From Candidatus Peregrinibacteria bacterium GW2011_GWF2_38_29 (GTDB taxonomy: Bacteria; Patescibacteriota; Gracilibacteria; UBA1369; UBA12463), in assembly GCA_000992695.1 (NCBI GenBank), contig LBUS01000005.1, positions 59,393 to 123,392 of the forward strand: 64,000 bases of DNA, read 5' to 3'. The first letter of the stretch is position 1, and every line of letters begins with the position of its first letter. The notes under the pieces were generated by a model that did no database searches, was not told the DNA's origin, and saw only the letters and a list, made by a program, of their open reading frames with translations. Position numbers and translations under genes: made by a program. This document shows, one piece after another, positions 42,912 to 51,915 of the stretch.

Positions 42912-43837
42912 AAAAACTATTGGCAACATCGGCGTTAATGTTTATGCTTTTAATCCCGCTATTCGGGATCTCTATTGCGCATGCGCAAAATCCATATGAC
43001 GGATTGGGCGCGGTTGGACAGGTTTTAGGTAAAACGGGAGCACAAACGCAAAATGATACTTTACATGCCGAGTCCTCAGTCGAAGATGGCGCAAGCGAGA
43101 TCACAAGCACGATTCTTTATCTTGCGGATTACATAAAATATTTCGTTGGCGGAATTGCGGTTATTATGATTATTTATGCCGGTGCAAGGCTTATAATTGC
43201 AGGAAAAGATTCGGAAAAAGAAGCCGAGGCTTCAAAGAAAACGATAGGATATGCAATACTTGCAATAGTTGTAATTATTCTTGCGGACACGCTTGTCAGG
43301 AAAGTGTTTTTTGGAGAATACGGCGAGGCGTTTAGAAACCAAGGAAGTGCGGAATTTTTCGCACAAGAAGGGGCGGATCAGATTCGCGGACTTTATAATT
43401 TTGCTGAATATTTCGTTGGAGCGATTGCAATTTTAATGATTATTATAAACGGCGTAAGAATTGCGATGAGTTTTGGCAATGAAGATGGTAAGAAAAAAGC
43501 AATTCAAAGAATTGCATGGTCGCTCGCGGGTTTGGTGCTTGTTGGAGTTTCCGAATTTGTTGTTAAGGATATTCTTTTTCCGGAAACCGGAACAAGACTT
43601 CCGGCAATTGATAAAGCGACAACTCTACTTAAAGGCATGACAAATTTTGCATCAGCATTTATTGCGACAGCGGCGTTTGTTATGCTCCTTTACGCCGGAT
43701 ATATGTATGTTGTTGGAGGGGCTGATCCGGATAGTGCCGGAAAAGCCAAAAAAGCTCTTGTAGCGGCGATCGTTGGGCTTGTCTTGGCGGCGGGATCGTA
43801 TGCTATAGTTAACACTGTATTTAGTATAAGCAATTAA
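42908..43837 (+). CDS. Second triple VirB2/TrbC-like membrane protein
   Basis: 309 residues with signal peptide cut near AHA (residue 26) and three two-helix modules at about 68-135, 162-224 and 238-306. The last module ends GSYAIVNTVF, nearly the same as the single module of the next protein (GSYAIVNTLL), which shows common descent. It is translationally coupled to the gene before it and 11 bases from the giant PKD gene. Probably a membrane-embedded base or subunit of a surface structure. Confidence 0.8.
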   Translation: MKKLLATSALMFMLLIPLFGISIAHAQNPYDGLGAVGQVLGKTGAQTQNDTLHAESSVEDGASEITSTILYLADYIKYFVGGIAVIMIIYAGARLIIAGKDSEKEAEASKKTIGYAILAIVVIILADTLVRKVFFGEYGEAFRNQGSAEFFAQEGADQIRGLYNFAEYFVGAIAILMIIINGVRIAMSFGNEDGKKKAIQRIAWSLAGLVLVGVSEFVVKDILFPETGTRLPAIDKATTLLKGMTNFASAFIATAAFVMLLYAGYMYVVGGADPDSAGKAKKALVAAIVGLVLAAGSYAIVNTVFSISN

Positions 43838-43848
43838 CATAAACAAAA

Positions 43849-46800
43849 ATGAAAAAAATCATAACTCTGAGTCTCGGACTTGTAATCGCAGCCACGTGCT
43901 TTTTTAGCACCGGCAATTTGGCAAATGCCGGCGTAAAAGACACACTGTGTAGCATACCGGGAGTCTCATGTGACGATGCGAATAGTGGCTCATTCACAAA
44001 CTTTGAAGGCGGACTTCAGGCTCCATCAAAAGAGGGTTATGACGAGTCTCTCACGCAAGTGACTTCGGCAAGAGAATTCATTATTAAAGTCGTTAATTTT
44101 GCACTCGGATTTTTAGGATTAATAGCCGTAGTAATAATTATTTATGGTGGCATCAGGTATGTTACATCCGCAGGTGAAAATGACGGCGTTGAAAAGGGTA
44201 AAAAAAGCATTATGTATGCGGCTCTAGGTCTCATAATTGTTATGGGCTCTTATGCAATAGTTAACACACTTTTAAAGGCTCCGGGCGGCACAGATCAGGC
44301 TTTAGGAGGCGCTACAATGCAGACGGAAACACAGCAAATGGTCGTTTTTTCGATAGATGAATTAAAAAATATTCCAACCGCATTGGTTAAAGCCTATACG
44401 GCATATAGTCAAAACCAAACCGACTTTCTTGCTCTTGACCAGGGAATTTCGCAAGTTTGGAACACGAATTTTGATTTTACGCCCGTTTCGGAAATAAAAA
44501 GCACCATTGCAGATGCGGTAGAAGACGTTATAAATGCGAAAGGCAAGCTTGGAAATATCGGAAATGCAAAAGTTGCGTCAATTTCAGATATGCAAAGCGC
44601 GCTTTCTGCGATGGAAATTGGCATTCAAAGCGCAAAGAACAGGCTTGCGGAAATAGCGATGCGCACGTCAAAATATTCATCCATTCAAGATAGAGCTGCG
44701 CAATTTAATATATATACGGCTTCATGGATTGGGGACAAGAGGGCTAAGTCGTCAGGAATTTCAAGAAATGCGGAATGTATAGAAGGATGCGAGGAGTTGG
44801 ATGTATTTTTAGAGGCTCTCTATAAAGATTGGGAGACTTTAACGTCATATTTGGTAAATACCGCGGATGGTGCTCCACCGGAAATAACGGGTAAAGACGC
44901 AAAATTTATGAATATCAGTTTTGTCGCAATGAAAAACGATAACGAAGAAACCTTCAATAGTACGATTGATAAAATTAAAGAAGCGCTTGGAGATCTTGAG
45001 GTCTCGACGCAAGGAGTTGCCGGAGTTTCAGACATAGAAAACGCGTTTAAAGATCTCAATACCACTTTAGATGATTTGAAAAATGCGGACAATAAGGCAG
45101 ACCCGGGGATCATTAAAGAAAAAATAATCGGGATTGTGAAATCGATAGTCGCTCTTCAAAAAACCCTCTCTTCCATACAATTTGTGGAAGTCCATTTATC
45201 AGCTGATCAGGCTGAAGGCAACGCTCCGTTGATTGTTAATTTCAACACTCAAGGATCAAAAGATCCATCAGGGCAGTCGATCAAAAATGATAATGTTGAG
45301 TGGGATTTGAATGGGAATGGCGCGTTTAATACGGGTGAGGTTTGGGCAAATTGCCAAGAGGCGAAAAAACAAAGTACAACATGTATATATTCAGATCCGG
45401 GCACATACAGAATCGCGGCGAAAATAAAAAGCTCAAAGCCCGAAACGATTGCATCGGGAAAAGCTTATATAACAGTTAAGGTTTTGCCTCCAAAGGCAAA
45501 AATAAAACTTCATGCATTTCCAAAAATTGCAGGAGTGGAAAAGGACGTTACGATTATGGAATACAACGAGGATGGATTTTTGCTTGTTAATAAGCCGGGC
45601 ATGCAAGTCACGCTTACACAAGCAAAAAATGGAATTACTTTCGATTCAACCGGTACAACTTCTTCAAATGCATCGGGAGAGTCCGGAACCGCGGATACGA
45701 TTCAAAGTGTCAGGTGGGATTTTGGAGACGGATCAGATATCGTTGAAGGCGAGTTCACCGCTAATTCAAGAGTGGAAAATCATTATTATAACAATATAGG
45801 TAGTTATACTGTGAAGTTTGAAGTTACGGATAAAAAAGGAATAAGAGATAGAAAAGTCTTTGTTGTCGTTGTCTCAAGCATAGCATCATTGATTGATATT
45901 ATGCCGGAACCTGTAGGTAAAACGGGAGAGAGTTTTACATTCGACGGTAAAAATTCATCAAGCGATAATGGTCAAATTTCAAAATACGAATGGACAATTA
46001 CTCCAAGTGATTCGGAAGCAGTTTCAATAGTGGATCCTTTGATTACAAAAAAATTTGTGAAGCCGGGTTTGTATTTTGTTAATTTGAGAGTGTCAGACAC
46101 AACGGGCGCTCAAGCAACGTCAAAGCAAGAAGTGAAAATTGAATCATTTCCGCCAATCGCAAAATTTTCTTATATAAACGGAAAAGTTGTTCAACCTGCA
46201 ATCATAAATTTTGATGCAACTCGCACCTACGATCCGGACGGTGTAAATAAAGATATTACTTACCTTTGGAAAATCGATGGTGATGCCAAGGATTACAAAA
46301 TAATCACAGGTGATGAAAAATCGCCAAAAATGACGGTTAAATTCGAGAATATCAATACTTATAAAGTTGCTTTAAAGGTTGCGGATAAAAATGAACCTGA
46401 AAAAACAACAACTGAAGAAAAAGAAGTTCCCGTAACAAGCCTTCTTGATATCGCATGGACGGATAAAGTTAATACGGAATCCGCAAGCTTGGACGATAAA
46501 GGCGAGGCGCAGGCAAAATTTGAGGCATTAAGTGAGCACGCGACAAATTATGATTTTGATTTTGGAGATGGCGAAACTGAAAGTGGTATGCCCGCAAGTG
46601 GTAAAATTGATGCTTCTCATGTTTATAAAAAATCAGGAGTATTCCAAGTGAGAGTGGTTGTTTCCGACGATGAAGGGAATAAAAATTCACTCACAAGAAG
46701 AATCATAATTGGCGGTTCAAAAAAACCGATCGCCGCTATAAGGCTTTTGGTTAATGGCGAAGAAGTTGATATAAATAATTCAATTGAAGTTAGCAAAAAA

Positions 46801-48597
46801 GATGTTCTTACATTTGACGCAACGGGCTCTATAAATACAAACGGTTCAAAGAGTGGACTTAAATATCAATGGGATTTTGGTGACGGGAAAAAGAGCACGA
46901 AAGACATCGCGACTTATACATATAAAGAGCTTACAAAAAAACCAAATGAAATAACTTTGAAAATAACAAGCTCTTCAGATGCAACAGCTTCCGCAACAGA
47001 TACTTTAAAGGTCTCGGTTATAAGCATGAAGCCGGAGGCAAAATCAATAATCGCTGTTCCGGAAGGAGCGGCATTAAAAACTCCACTTAGAGTTAATGTC
47101 AGCATGATTGAACCTTCAGACGCAGATGGAAGAGTCGTAAGTTACAAATGGTGGTATTTTGATATCAATAATCCGGAAGATAAGCTCGGTGAACAGATTA
47201 CAGCAAGCGCTTCAACGATGATTACAGTTGGAACGCGTGGAAATGAAGGCGATACATATAAATACAAATTTGCAGGTTCTTTAACGGATGATAATAATCA
47301 GGAAGTTTTGCTTGAAGATTTACTTGGAACAGACTCTCTCCCAACTCTTGATATTGCAAACGGTCCAAACAAATCACCGATTGCAAAGTTCTCAGCGGAT
47401 AAAACAAATGTGAAAATGGGCGAATCAATAACATTTTCAAGCTCTTCGACTGATCCGGATGGAAAAATCACTACCTATATATGGGATACGGATGGAACCG
47501 GTTTTGCAGGCAAAGAGCAATCCACAAAAGCATCTACAACAATTAAATATGACAAGCCAATTCCGGAAGGAGTGAGCGTTAGATTAAAAGTTATTGATAA
47601 CAATTTTGGAGAAACGGTTTCAGATCCGATTACGGTTTATGTGACATCAAAGGCAAAAGCTCCAAAAGCTGCCTTTACATATGTTCAAGAAACCGGCGCG
47701 AAAAACGTAACATTCAAAAATAATTCTGCGGCAGACACGGAAAATGGCGCAACAATCGCAAAATATATTTGGGATTTTGACACAATTTCTTCATATCAAA
47801 CTGCGGATTCTGATGGAGATGGTAAGAAAGATAATGACACGGATTCATCAGAAACGAATCCAAAACATTCATATTCTGCATACAGCATCTATTATGTGAA
47901 GTTAACAGTCGTAGATAGTTTTGGAAGCGAAACAAAAGTTACAAATCCGGTTGAAATTAAAGGCGTGGCTGTAAATTATAATAATGGTGGAGCAGTGACC
48001 GGAGGAACGACTGGAACGACAGGCACTGGAACAGGCACGGGCTCAAACACCGGCACAGGATTTGGATTGGGAGGCGGTAATCCTGGAATTAGTTTTGGGA
48101 ATATAGTCACAAGCGGCAACTCGGTAACAAATTCTTCATTTGTTTTGAAGATTGTTACAACTCCGGCAACAGAGCCTGATAACAAAATTCATCTTTCAGG
48201 CGCAACAGGCGTTGTGAAATTTGATTTTTCAACTTCAACAGGGGACATCGCAAAAATCGTAGTTGATAAAAATATTTATTTTGATTCAGATAATAATGGA
48301 TTGAAGGACGATGATTCGAACTTCCAAACAACAAATAAAGCAAATTATTATCAATCAAGTTTTGATTCCGCGTGGGGGAAGACTGCTGTAAAAATCACAG
48401 CATATAGCAAGACCGGAACGCAAGATTCTATTATAAAGGAAGTGGTTTTTGATACTTTAACAAGCGCCGGTGCAAACAATGTTTTTGTTGTGCCGGGTAG
48501 CGCTGAATTATACGCTGCACTTGCCGGAATGTTTGGATTTGGTATATTAAGTGCGAAAGCAATAAAAAGAAAACGTTCAAAACACATTAAAAAATAA
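43849..48597 (+). CDS. Giant surface protein: VirB2-like module fused to about nine PKD domains
   Basis: 1582 residues. Signal peptide to about residue 27, one two-helix module (73-142), then a helical region to about 440. About nine PKD/Ig-like domains follow to about 1410 with marks such as VRWDFGDGSD, YDFDFGDGE and YQWDFGDGK. Near 1300 a DSDGDGKKDND stretch looks like a calcium-binding type 3 repeat, and another DSDNNGLKDDD lies near 1490. A Gly/Thr linker (near 1380-1410) precedes the last domain. The end, PGSAELYAALAGMFGFG plus KRKRSKHIKK, is a C-terminal membrane anchor like the TGPE signals of the neighbours. Likely a long extracellular fibre or adhesin. Confidence 0.85.
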   Translation: MKKIITLSLGLVIAATCFFSTGNLANAGVKDTLCSIPGVSCDDANSGSFTNFEGGLQAPSKEGYDESLTQVTSAREFIIKVVNFALGFLGLIAVVIIIYGGIRYVTSAGENDGVEKGKKSIMYAALGLIIVMGSYAIVNTLLKAPGGTDQALGGATMQTETQQMVVFSIDELKNIPTALVKAYTAYSQNQTDFLALDQGISQVWNTNFDFTPVSEIKSTIADAVEDVINAKGKLGNIGNAKVASISDMQSALSAMEIGIQSAKNRLAEIAMRTSKYSSIQDRAAQFNIYTASWIGDKRAKSSGISRNAECIEGCEELDVFLEALYKDWETLTSYLVNTADGAPPEITGKDAKFMNISFVAMKNDNEETFNSTIDKIKEALGDLEVSTQGVAGVSDIENAFKDLNTTLDDLKNADNKADPGIIKEKIIGIVKSIVALQKTLSSIQFVEVHLSADQAEGNAPLIVNFNTQGSKDPSGQSIKNDNVEWDLNGNGAFNTGEVWANCQEAKKQSTTCIYSDPGTYRIAAKIKSSKPETIASGKAYITVKVLPPKAKIKLHAFPKIAGVEKDVTIMEYNEDGFLLVNKPGMQVTLTQAKNGITFDSTGTTSSNASGESGTADTIQSVRWDFGDGSDIVEGEFTANSRVENHYYNNIGSYTVKFEVTDKKGIRDRKVFVVVVSSIASLIDIMPEPVGKTGESFTFDGKNSSSDNGQISKYEWTITPSDSEAVSIVDPLITKKFVKPGLYFVNLRVSDTTGAQATSKQEVKIESFPPIAKFSYINGKVVQPAIINFDATRTYDPDGVNKDITYLWKIDGDAKDYKIITGDEKSPKMTVKFENINTYKVALKVADKNEPEKTTTEEKEVPVTSLLDIAWTDKVNTESASLDDKGEAQAKFEALSEHATNYDFDFGDGETESGMPASGKIDASHVYKKSGVFQVRVVVSDDEGNKNSLTRRIIIGGSKKPIAAIRLLVNGEEVDINNSIEVSKKDVLTFDATGSINTNGSKSGLKYQWDFGDGKKSTKDIATYTYKELTKKPNEITLKITSSSDATASATDTLKVSVISMKPEAKSIIAVPEGAALKTPLRVNVSMIEPSDADGRVVSYKWWYFDINNPEDKLGEQITASASTMITVGTRGNEGDTYKYKFAGSLTDDNNQEVLLEDLLGTDSLPTLDIANGPNKSPIAKFSADKTNVKMGESITFSSSSTDPDGKITTYIWDTDGTGFAGKEQSTKASTTIKYDKPIPEGVSVRLKVIDNNFGETVSDPITVYVTSKAKAPKAAFTYVQETGAKNVTFKNNSAADTENGATIAKYIWDFDTISSYQTADSDGDGKKDNDTDSSETNPKHSYSAYSIYYVKLTVVDSFGSETKVTNPVEIKGVAVNYNNGGAVTGGTTGTTGTGTGTGSNTGTGFGLGGGNPGISFGNIVTSGNSVTNSSFVLKIVTTPATEPDNKIHLSGATGVVKFDFSTSTGDIAKIVVDKNIYFDSDNNGLKDDDSNFQTTNKANYYQSSFDSAWGKTAVKITAYSKTGTQDSIIKEVVFDTLTSAGANNVFVVPGSAELYAALAGMFGFGILSAKAIKRKRSKHIKK

Positions 48598-48615
48598 TCC
48601 CTCACAAATTTAACT

Positions 48616-50832
48616 ATGGCAGATACAACTCCTCCTCAAAATTCACAATCGGCAGCGCCGGCTCCGGTGACTCAAACATCAATCCCCGTTGCGTCGGCTC
48701 CAAGCCAAACAACAGGGACAGTGGCCGTAATGCCTCCTAAAAAACCAGGAAGCAAAAAAGTCTTAATCGGATGTGGCGGTGGTTTTGTATTTCTTATTAT
48801 ACTTGCGCTCGTTTTAACTTTTATATTTCTTGGAAGCCCAAGCGCGGCAAGAAGTCCGCTCGCGGAAGCCCTTGGCGTAGATCCTTATACTCTTGTAACT
48901 TGGATTACAACGGCTCAAAGAATTTTCTTTGCAGTTCTATCTTTCGCATTATTTATTGCGGCAATGATAAGCATTTTCAGATTTGCGGGAACAAAAAAAG
49001 ATGATCCAAATCGCAAGTCGGTTGCGGCCGCAGCTGCGGTTACGGCAATACTTCTTATATTGAATTTATTTTTATGGGCAGGTTCGGAGTTGTATTTATA
49101 TAGCAAATTAAGTTCGATCGAAAAAACAATTAAAAGAGTTCCTTTAATTGCGGTTGAGCCGGCGGATACAAAAAATCTTGTTGCGCCGGTGACGGTCACA
49201 TTTGACGCATCAGGCATAAAAGCTCAATTGGATAAAGCGAAGATTAATGTTATCAATTATGAATGGGAATTTGGCGATGGCGCAAAAGATAATGGAGCAA
49301 TCGTTTCCCATGAATATAAAGATAAAGGCAAAGCAAATGGAGTTTTTGAAGCGGTTTTGGCCGTAAGATATAAAGATTTAACAGGCAAAGAATATGTCGC
49401 GAGCCCAAAGGATCCAAAATCAATGGCAAAATTTGTTCAATATGAAACAGTTGGAATCACAGTTGTAAATGTTAAACCAATCGTTGATATAAAAGCTGAT
49501 CTTGAAAAAGGAGAAGCGCCTTTGCTTGTCAATTTTGACGCATCAGGCTCAAAGGATGATGGTAAAATCGTGAGTTATGCATGGGACTTTGAAGGAAAAG
49601 GGGAAGAGCGTCTTTTTGCAGATTCGGTGAATCAAATTACATCTCACAGCTTTAAGGAAGTTGGTGAATATACGGTCAAATTAAAGGTCACAGATAATGA
49701 AAATGGCGTGACAATTGCGGAAAAGAAAATAACTGTCGAAGAAGCAAAAACACCACGACCATCAATAAAAGTTCAGGCCGAATCGAGTGGAAAATTCATT
49801 GCCGGGAAAGTCTATTTATTTGATGGCAGTGAATCAACTTCGCCTGCCGGAACGGTTCAAAAATATGAATGGGATTTTGGTGATGGCACAAAAGCATCTT
49901 CAAAAATGATTAGCCATTCATTTGCACAAACGGGCGATTATAATATCTCTTTGAAAATTACAGATAGCACAAAATTAACAGGTGAACTTTCACAAAAAGT
50001 AACGGTTACGGGCGCTCCAAAAGCTCCTATTGCAATCATTAAAACAACTCCTACAAAGGCTTCGGAATCAGCAAAAACACTCGAAGGCAAATTGCCTTTT
50101 GAAGTGAATTTTGACGCAAGCTCAAGCATGGATCAGGATAATAATATTACGGAATACAAATGGGATTTTGGAGATAGCTCGGCGAATGAATTTGGTCCTA
50201 CGGCGAAACATTCTTATGAAAAAGAAGGTACGTTTAAAGCGATTTTAACAATCAAAGACGCGGACAATAATGAATCAACCGCAACACTGCAAATAATCGT
50301 AAAACCGGCAGGAATTCAGGCAAAAATCGATGCGGATAAAGTTTCCGGAGCAACGCCTTTGAGTGTTAGTTTTGATGCTTCAGGTTCAACTTATAAAAAC
50401 GGTCAAATTATTTCTTATGAATGGAATTTTGGAGATGGCACCCCAAAACGTCTTGATACTGCAAAATTGACTTACAAATATGCAAAAATAGGTACATTCA
50501 CGGCGACAGTAACGGCAATTGGCGCTGACAATACCAGAGATACGGCGCAAGTCTTAATTACAGTCACTCCGGTGGCTTTAAAAGCGTGCTTTAACGTTAC
50601 GAAGCATGAAGGCCCTGCTCCGTTCACAGTCGTATTCACAAGCTGTTCAACAGGCACGGTTTCAAAGTTTAAGTGGGATTTGAATGGTGATGGCAACTTT
50701 GACGATGCAACAGGTCCGGAAGTCACACATATTTTTGATAATCCGGGAGAATATAATGTTTCTCTCGAAGTTAGCGATTTAAGCGGAGTCACGGATACCA
50801 ACAAAGATTTGATAAAAGTGCTTGCCCCGTAA
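48616..50832 (+). CDS. Membrane-anchored protein with six PKD domains
   Basis: 738 residues. The first 45 are Pro/Ala/Thr-rich and probably cytoplasmic; helices follow at about 49-71, 102-124 and 136-157, the last two forming a module like the VirB2-type repeats of the preceding genes (loop GTKKDDPNRK). Six PKD domains then fill 178-738, each with a WDFGDG-type motif (YEWEFGDG, YEWDFGDG, YKWDFGDS, YEWNFGDG, FKWDLNGDG). There is no C-terminal anchor, unlike the larger neighbour. It is 18 bases after that gene. Probable periplasmic/surface partner in the same structure. Confidence 0.84.
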   Translation: MADTTPPQNSQSAAPAPVTQTSIPVASAPSQTTGTVAVMPPKKPGSKKVLIGCGGGFVFLIILALVLTFIFLGSPSAARSPLAEALGVDPYTLVTWITTAQRIFFAVLSFALFIAAMISIFRFAGTKKDDPNRKSVAAAAAVTAILLILNLFLWAGSELYLYSKLSSIEKTIKRVPLIAVEPADTKNLVAPVTVTFDASGIKAQLDKAKINVINYEWEFGDGAKDNGAIVSHEYKDKGKANGVFEAVLAVRYKDLTGKEYVASPKDPKSMAKFVQYETVGITVVNVKPIVDIKADLEKGEAPLLVNFDASGSKDDGKIVSYAWDFEGKGEERLFADSVNQITSHSFKEVGEYTVKLKVTDNENGVTIAEKKITVEEAKTPRPSIKVQAESSGKFIAGKVYLFDGSESTSPAGTVQKYEWDFGDGTKASSKMISHSFAQTGDYNISLKITDSTKLTGELSQKVTVTGAPKAPIAIIKTTPTKASESAKTLEGKLPFEVNFDASSSMDQDNNITEYKWDFGDSSANEFGPTAKHSYEKEGTFKAILTIKDADNNESTATLQIIVKPAGIQAKIDADKVSGATPLSVSFDASGSTYKNGQIISYEWNFGDGTPKRLDTAKLTYKYAKIGTFTATVTAIGADNTRDTAQVLITVTPVALKACFNVTKHEGPAPFTVVFTSCSTGTVSKFKWDLNGDGNFDDATGPEVTHIFDNPGEYNVSLEVSDLSGVTDTNKDLIKVLAP

Positions 50833-50839
50833 TTTCCCC

Positions 50840-50868
50840 TTAACAAAAGGCAAAAAGTTTGATATAAT
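50840..50868 (+). promoter_or_regulatory. Promoter of the TGPE-protein genes
   Basis: TTAACA 50840-50845, 17-base spacer, TATAAT 50863-50868, about 98 bases before ATG 50967. The long leader is largely the repeat at 50870-50950. Confidence 0.7.
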
Positions 50869-50869
50869 A

Positions 50870-50950
50870 TAAAGATAACTCAAAGATCAAAGCTCAAAAG
50901 TCAAAACTACAAGTTAAAACTTAAAGCTGGTCTAAGGGCTCAAAAATAAA
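50870..50950. repeat. Intergenic repeat (CTCAAAG/AGTCAAAA units)
   Basis: ACTCAAAGATCAAAGCTCAAAAGTCAAAACT-type words; read on the minus strand this is the TTTTGACTTTTGAGCTTTGA repeat seen at 16906 and 57850. It lies in the leader of the TGPE-protein genes, so it is probably transcribed. Confidence 0.6.
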
Positions 50951-50966
50951 AATAAAAAACTAAAAA

Positions 50967-51881
50967 ATGGCTACAGATAGCACAAAACTGTCATTTGGGG
51001 ACAGATTAAAAATGCTTTTCTCGTCAAGAAATCTTATATGGATGCTTGGTTTGACGCTTGTTATTGGAAGTATTATTTATTTTACCGGTTCAACAGGAGG
51101 CACATCATTCAAAGGAAATTTGATGGCCGAAGGTGAGGGAGTGCAAGCTCCGGTAGAGGTCACGGCACCGGCCCCGGCAGAAGCGCCCGCAGAAGTTGCG
51201 GCTGAAGCTCCGGCTCCGGAAGGAGAGATTGTCGCAGTCAATGACGAAGGTTTACAGCCAACAGGCGATGGTTTTTCGGAAGACGCAGTTATAACTCAAG
51301 ATCTGCAAAGTCCCGACGAACAGCAAGAATACAACCCAAATGCAGATGAAGTTATGGTGGCTGTTGCGGATGATTCATATTTAACAGAAGGCACGCAAGC
51401 ATCAGAAGATGCGGTTACAGAAGAACAACAGACGGATATTGTTGAGGATATCGATGCTCCGCAGGTTGAAGCTCCGATTCAGCCGGACGCTTTTTCAGCT
51501 CCAGCGGATGTAGCAGTTGATTATTCAGCACCGGATATGTCGGCAAATTTATTCACGGATGGTGGCACAAGCGATGTTACAACAGACGCAACGGCAATCG
51601 ACAATTCGACAAATAGCACAGACGGCGTAATCGCATTTGACGATTCGCAAACAAATCCCGGCGCAACCGGAGATACAGTCGCAACAACTCTTCCGGCATG
51701 GGGATCGGAAGGTGAATTTGACAGCACTCAAACAGCGAACAACTCAGTAGTTAAAAAAGCCGTTAAAAAAGCGGCACCAAAATATAAAAATATGACAAAA
51801 ACAGGTCCGGAAACGCTTTTATATGCATTCTTCTTAGTTGCAGCATTCGGCGCAACAAGATTACTTAAAAAACAAAATTAA
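50967..51881 (+). CDS. TGPE-signal surface protein 1, 304 aa
   Basis: Single N-terminal membrane helix (about 22-40) after a 21-residue cytoplasmic start, then a 'GGTSFKG' segment, a long acidic Ala/Pro/Glu/Asp-rich low-complexity region, the motif LPAWGSEGEFDS (51690 onward), a lysine-rich stretch, and the C-terminal signal TGPETLLY (residues 279-286) with hydrophobic helix and basic tail. No globular domain is evident; it may be a spacer or linker protein tethered at both ends. Function is inferred from context. Confidence 0.8.
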   Translation: MATDSTKLSFGDRLKMLFSSRNLIWMLGLTLVIGSIIYFTGSTGGTSFKGNLMAEGEGVQAPVEVTAPAPAEAPAEVAAEAPAPEGEIVAVNDEGLQPTGDGFSEDAVITQDLQSPDEQQEYNPNADEVMVAVADDSYLTEGTQASEDAVTEEQQTDIVEDIDAPQVEAPIQPDAFSAPADVAVDYSAPDMSANLFTDGGTSDVTTDATAIDNSTNSTDGVIAFDDSQTNPGATGDTVATTLPAWGSEGEFDSTQTANNSVVKKAVKKAAPKYKNMTKTGPETLLYAFFLVAAFGATRLLKKQN

Positions 51882-51915
51882 TTTATATAAAAATAAAAAA
51901 TAAAAACAAAAAAAT

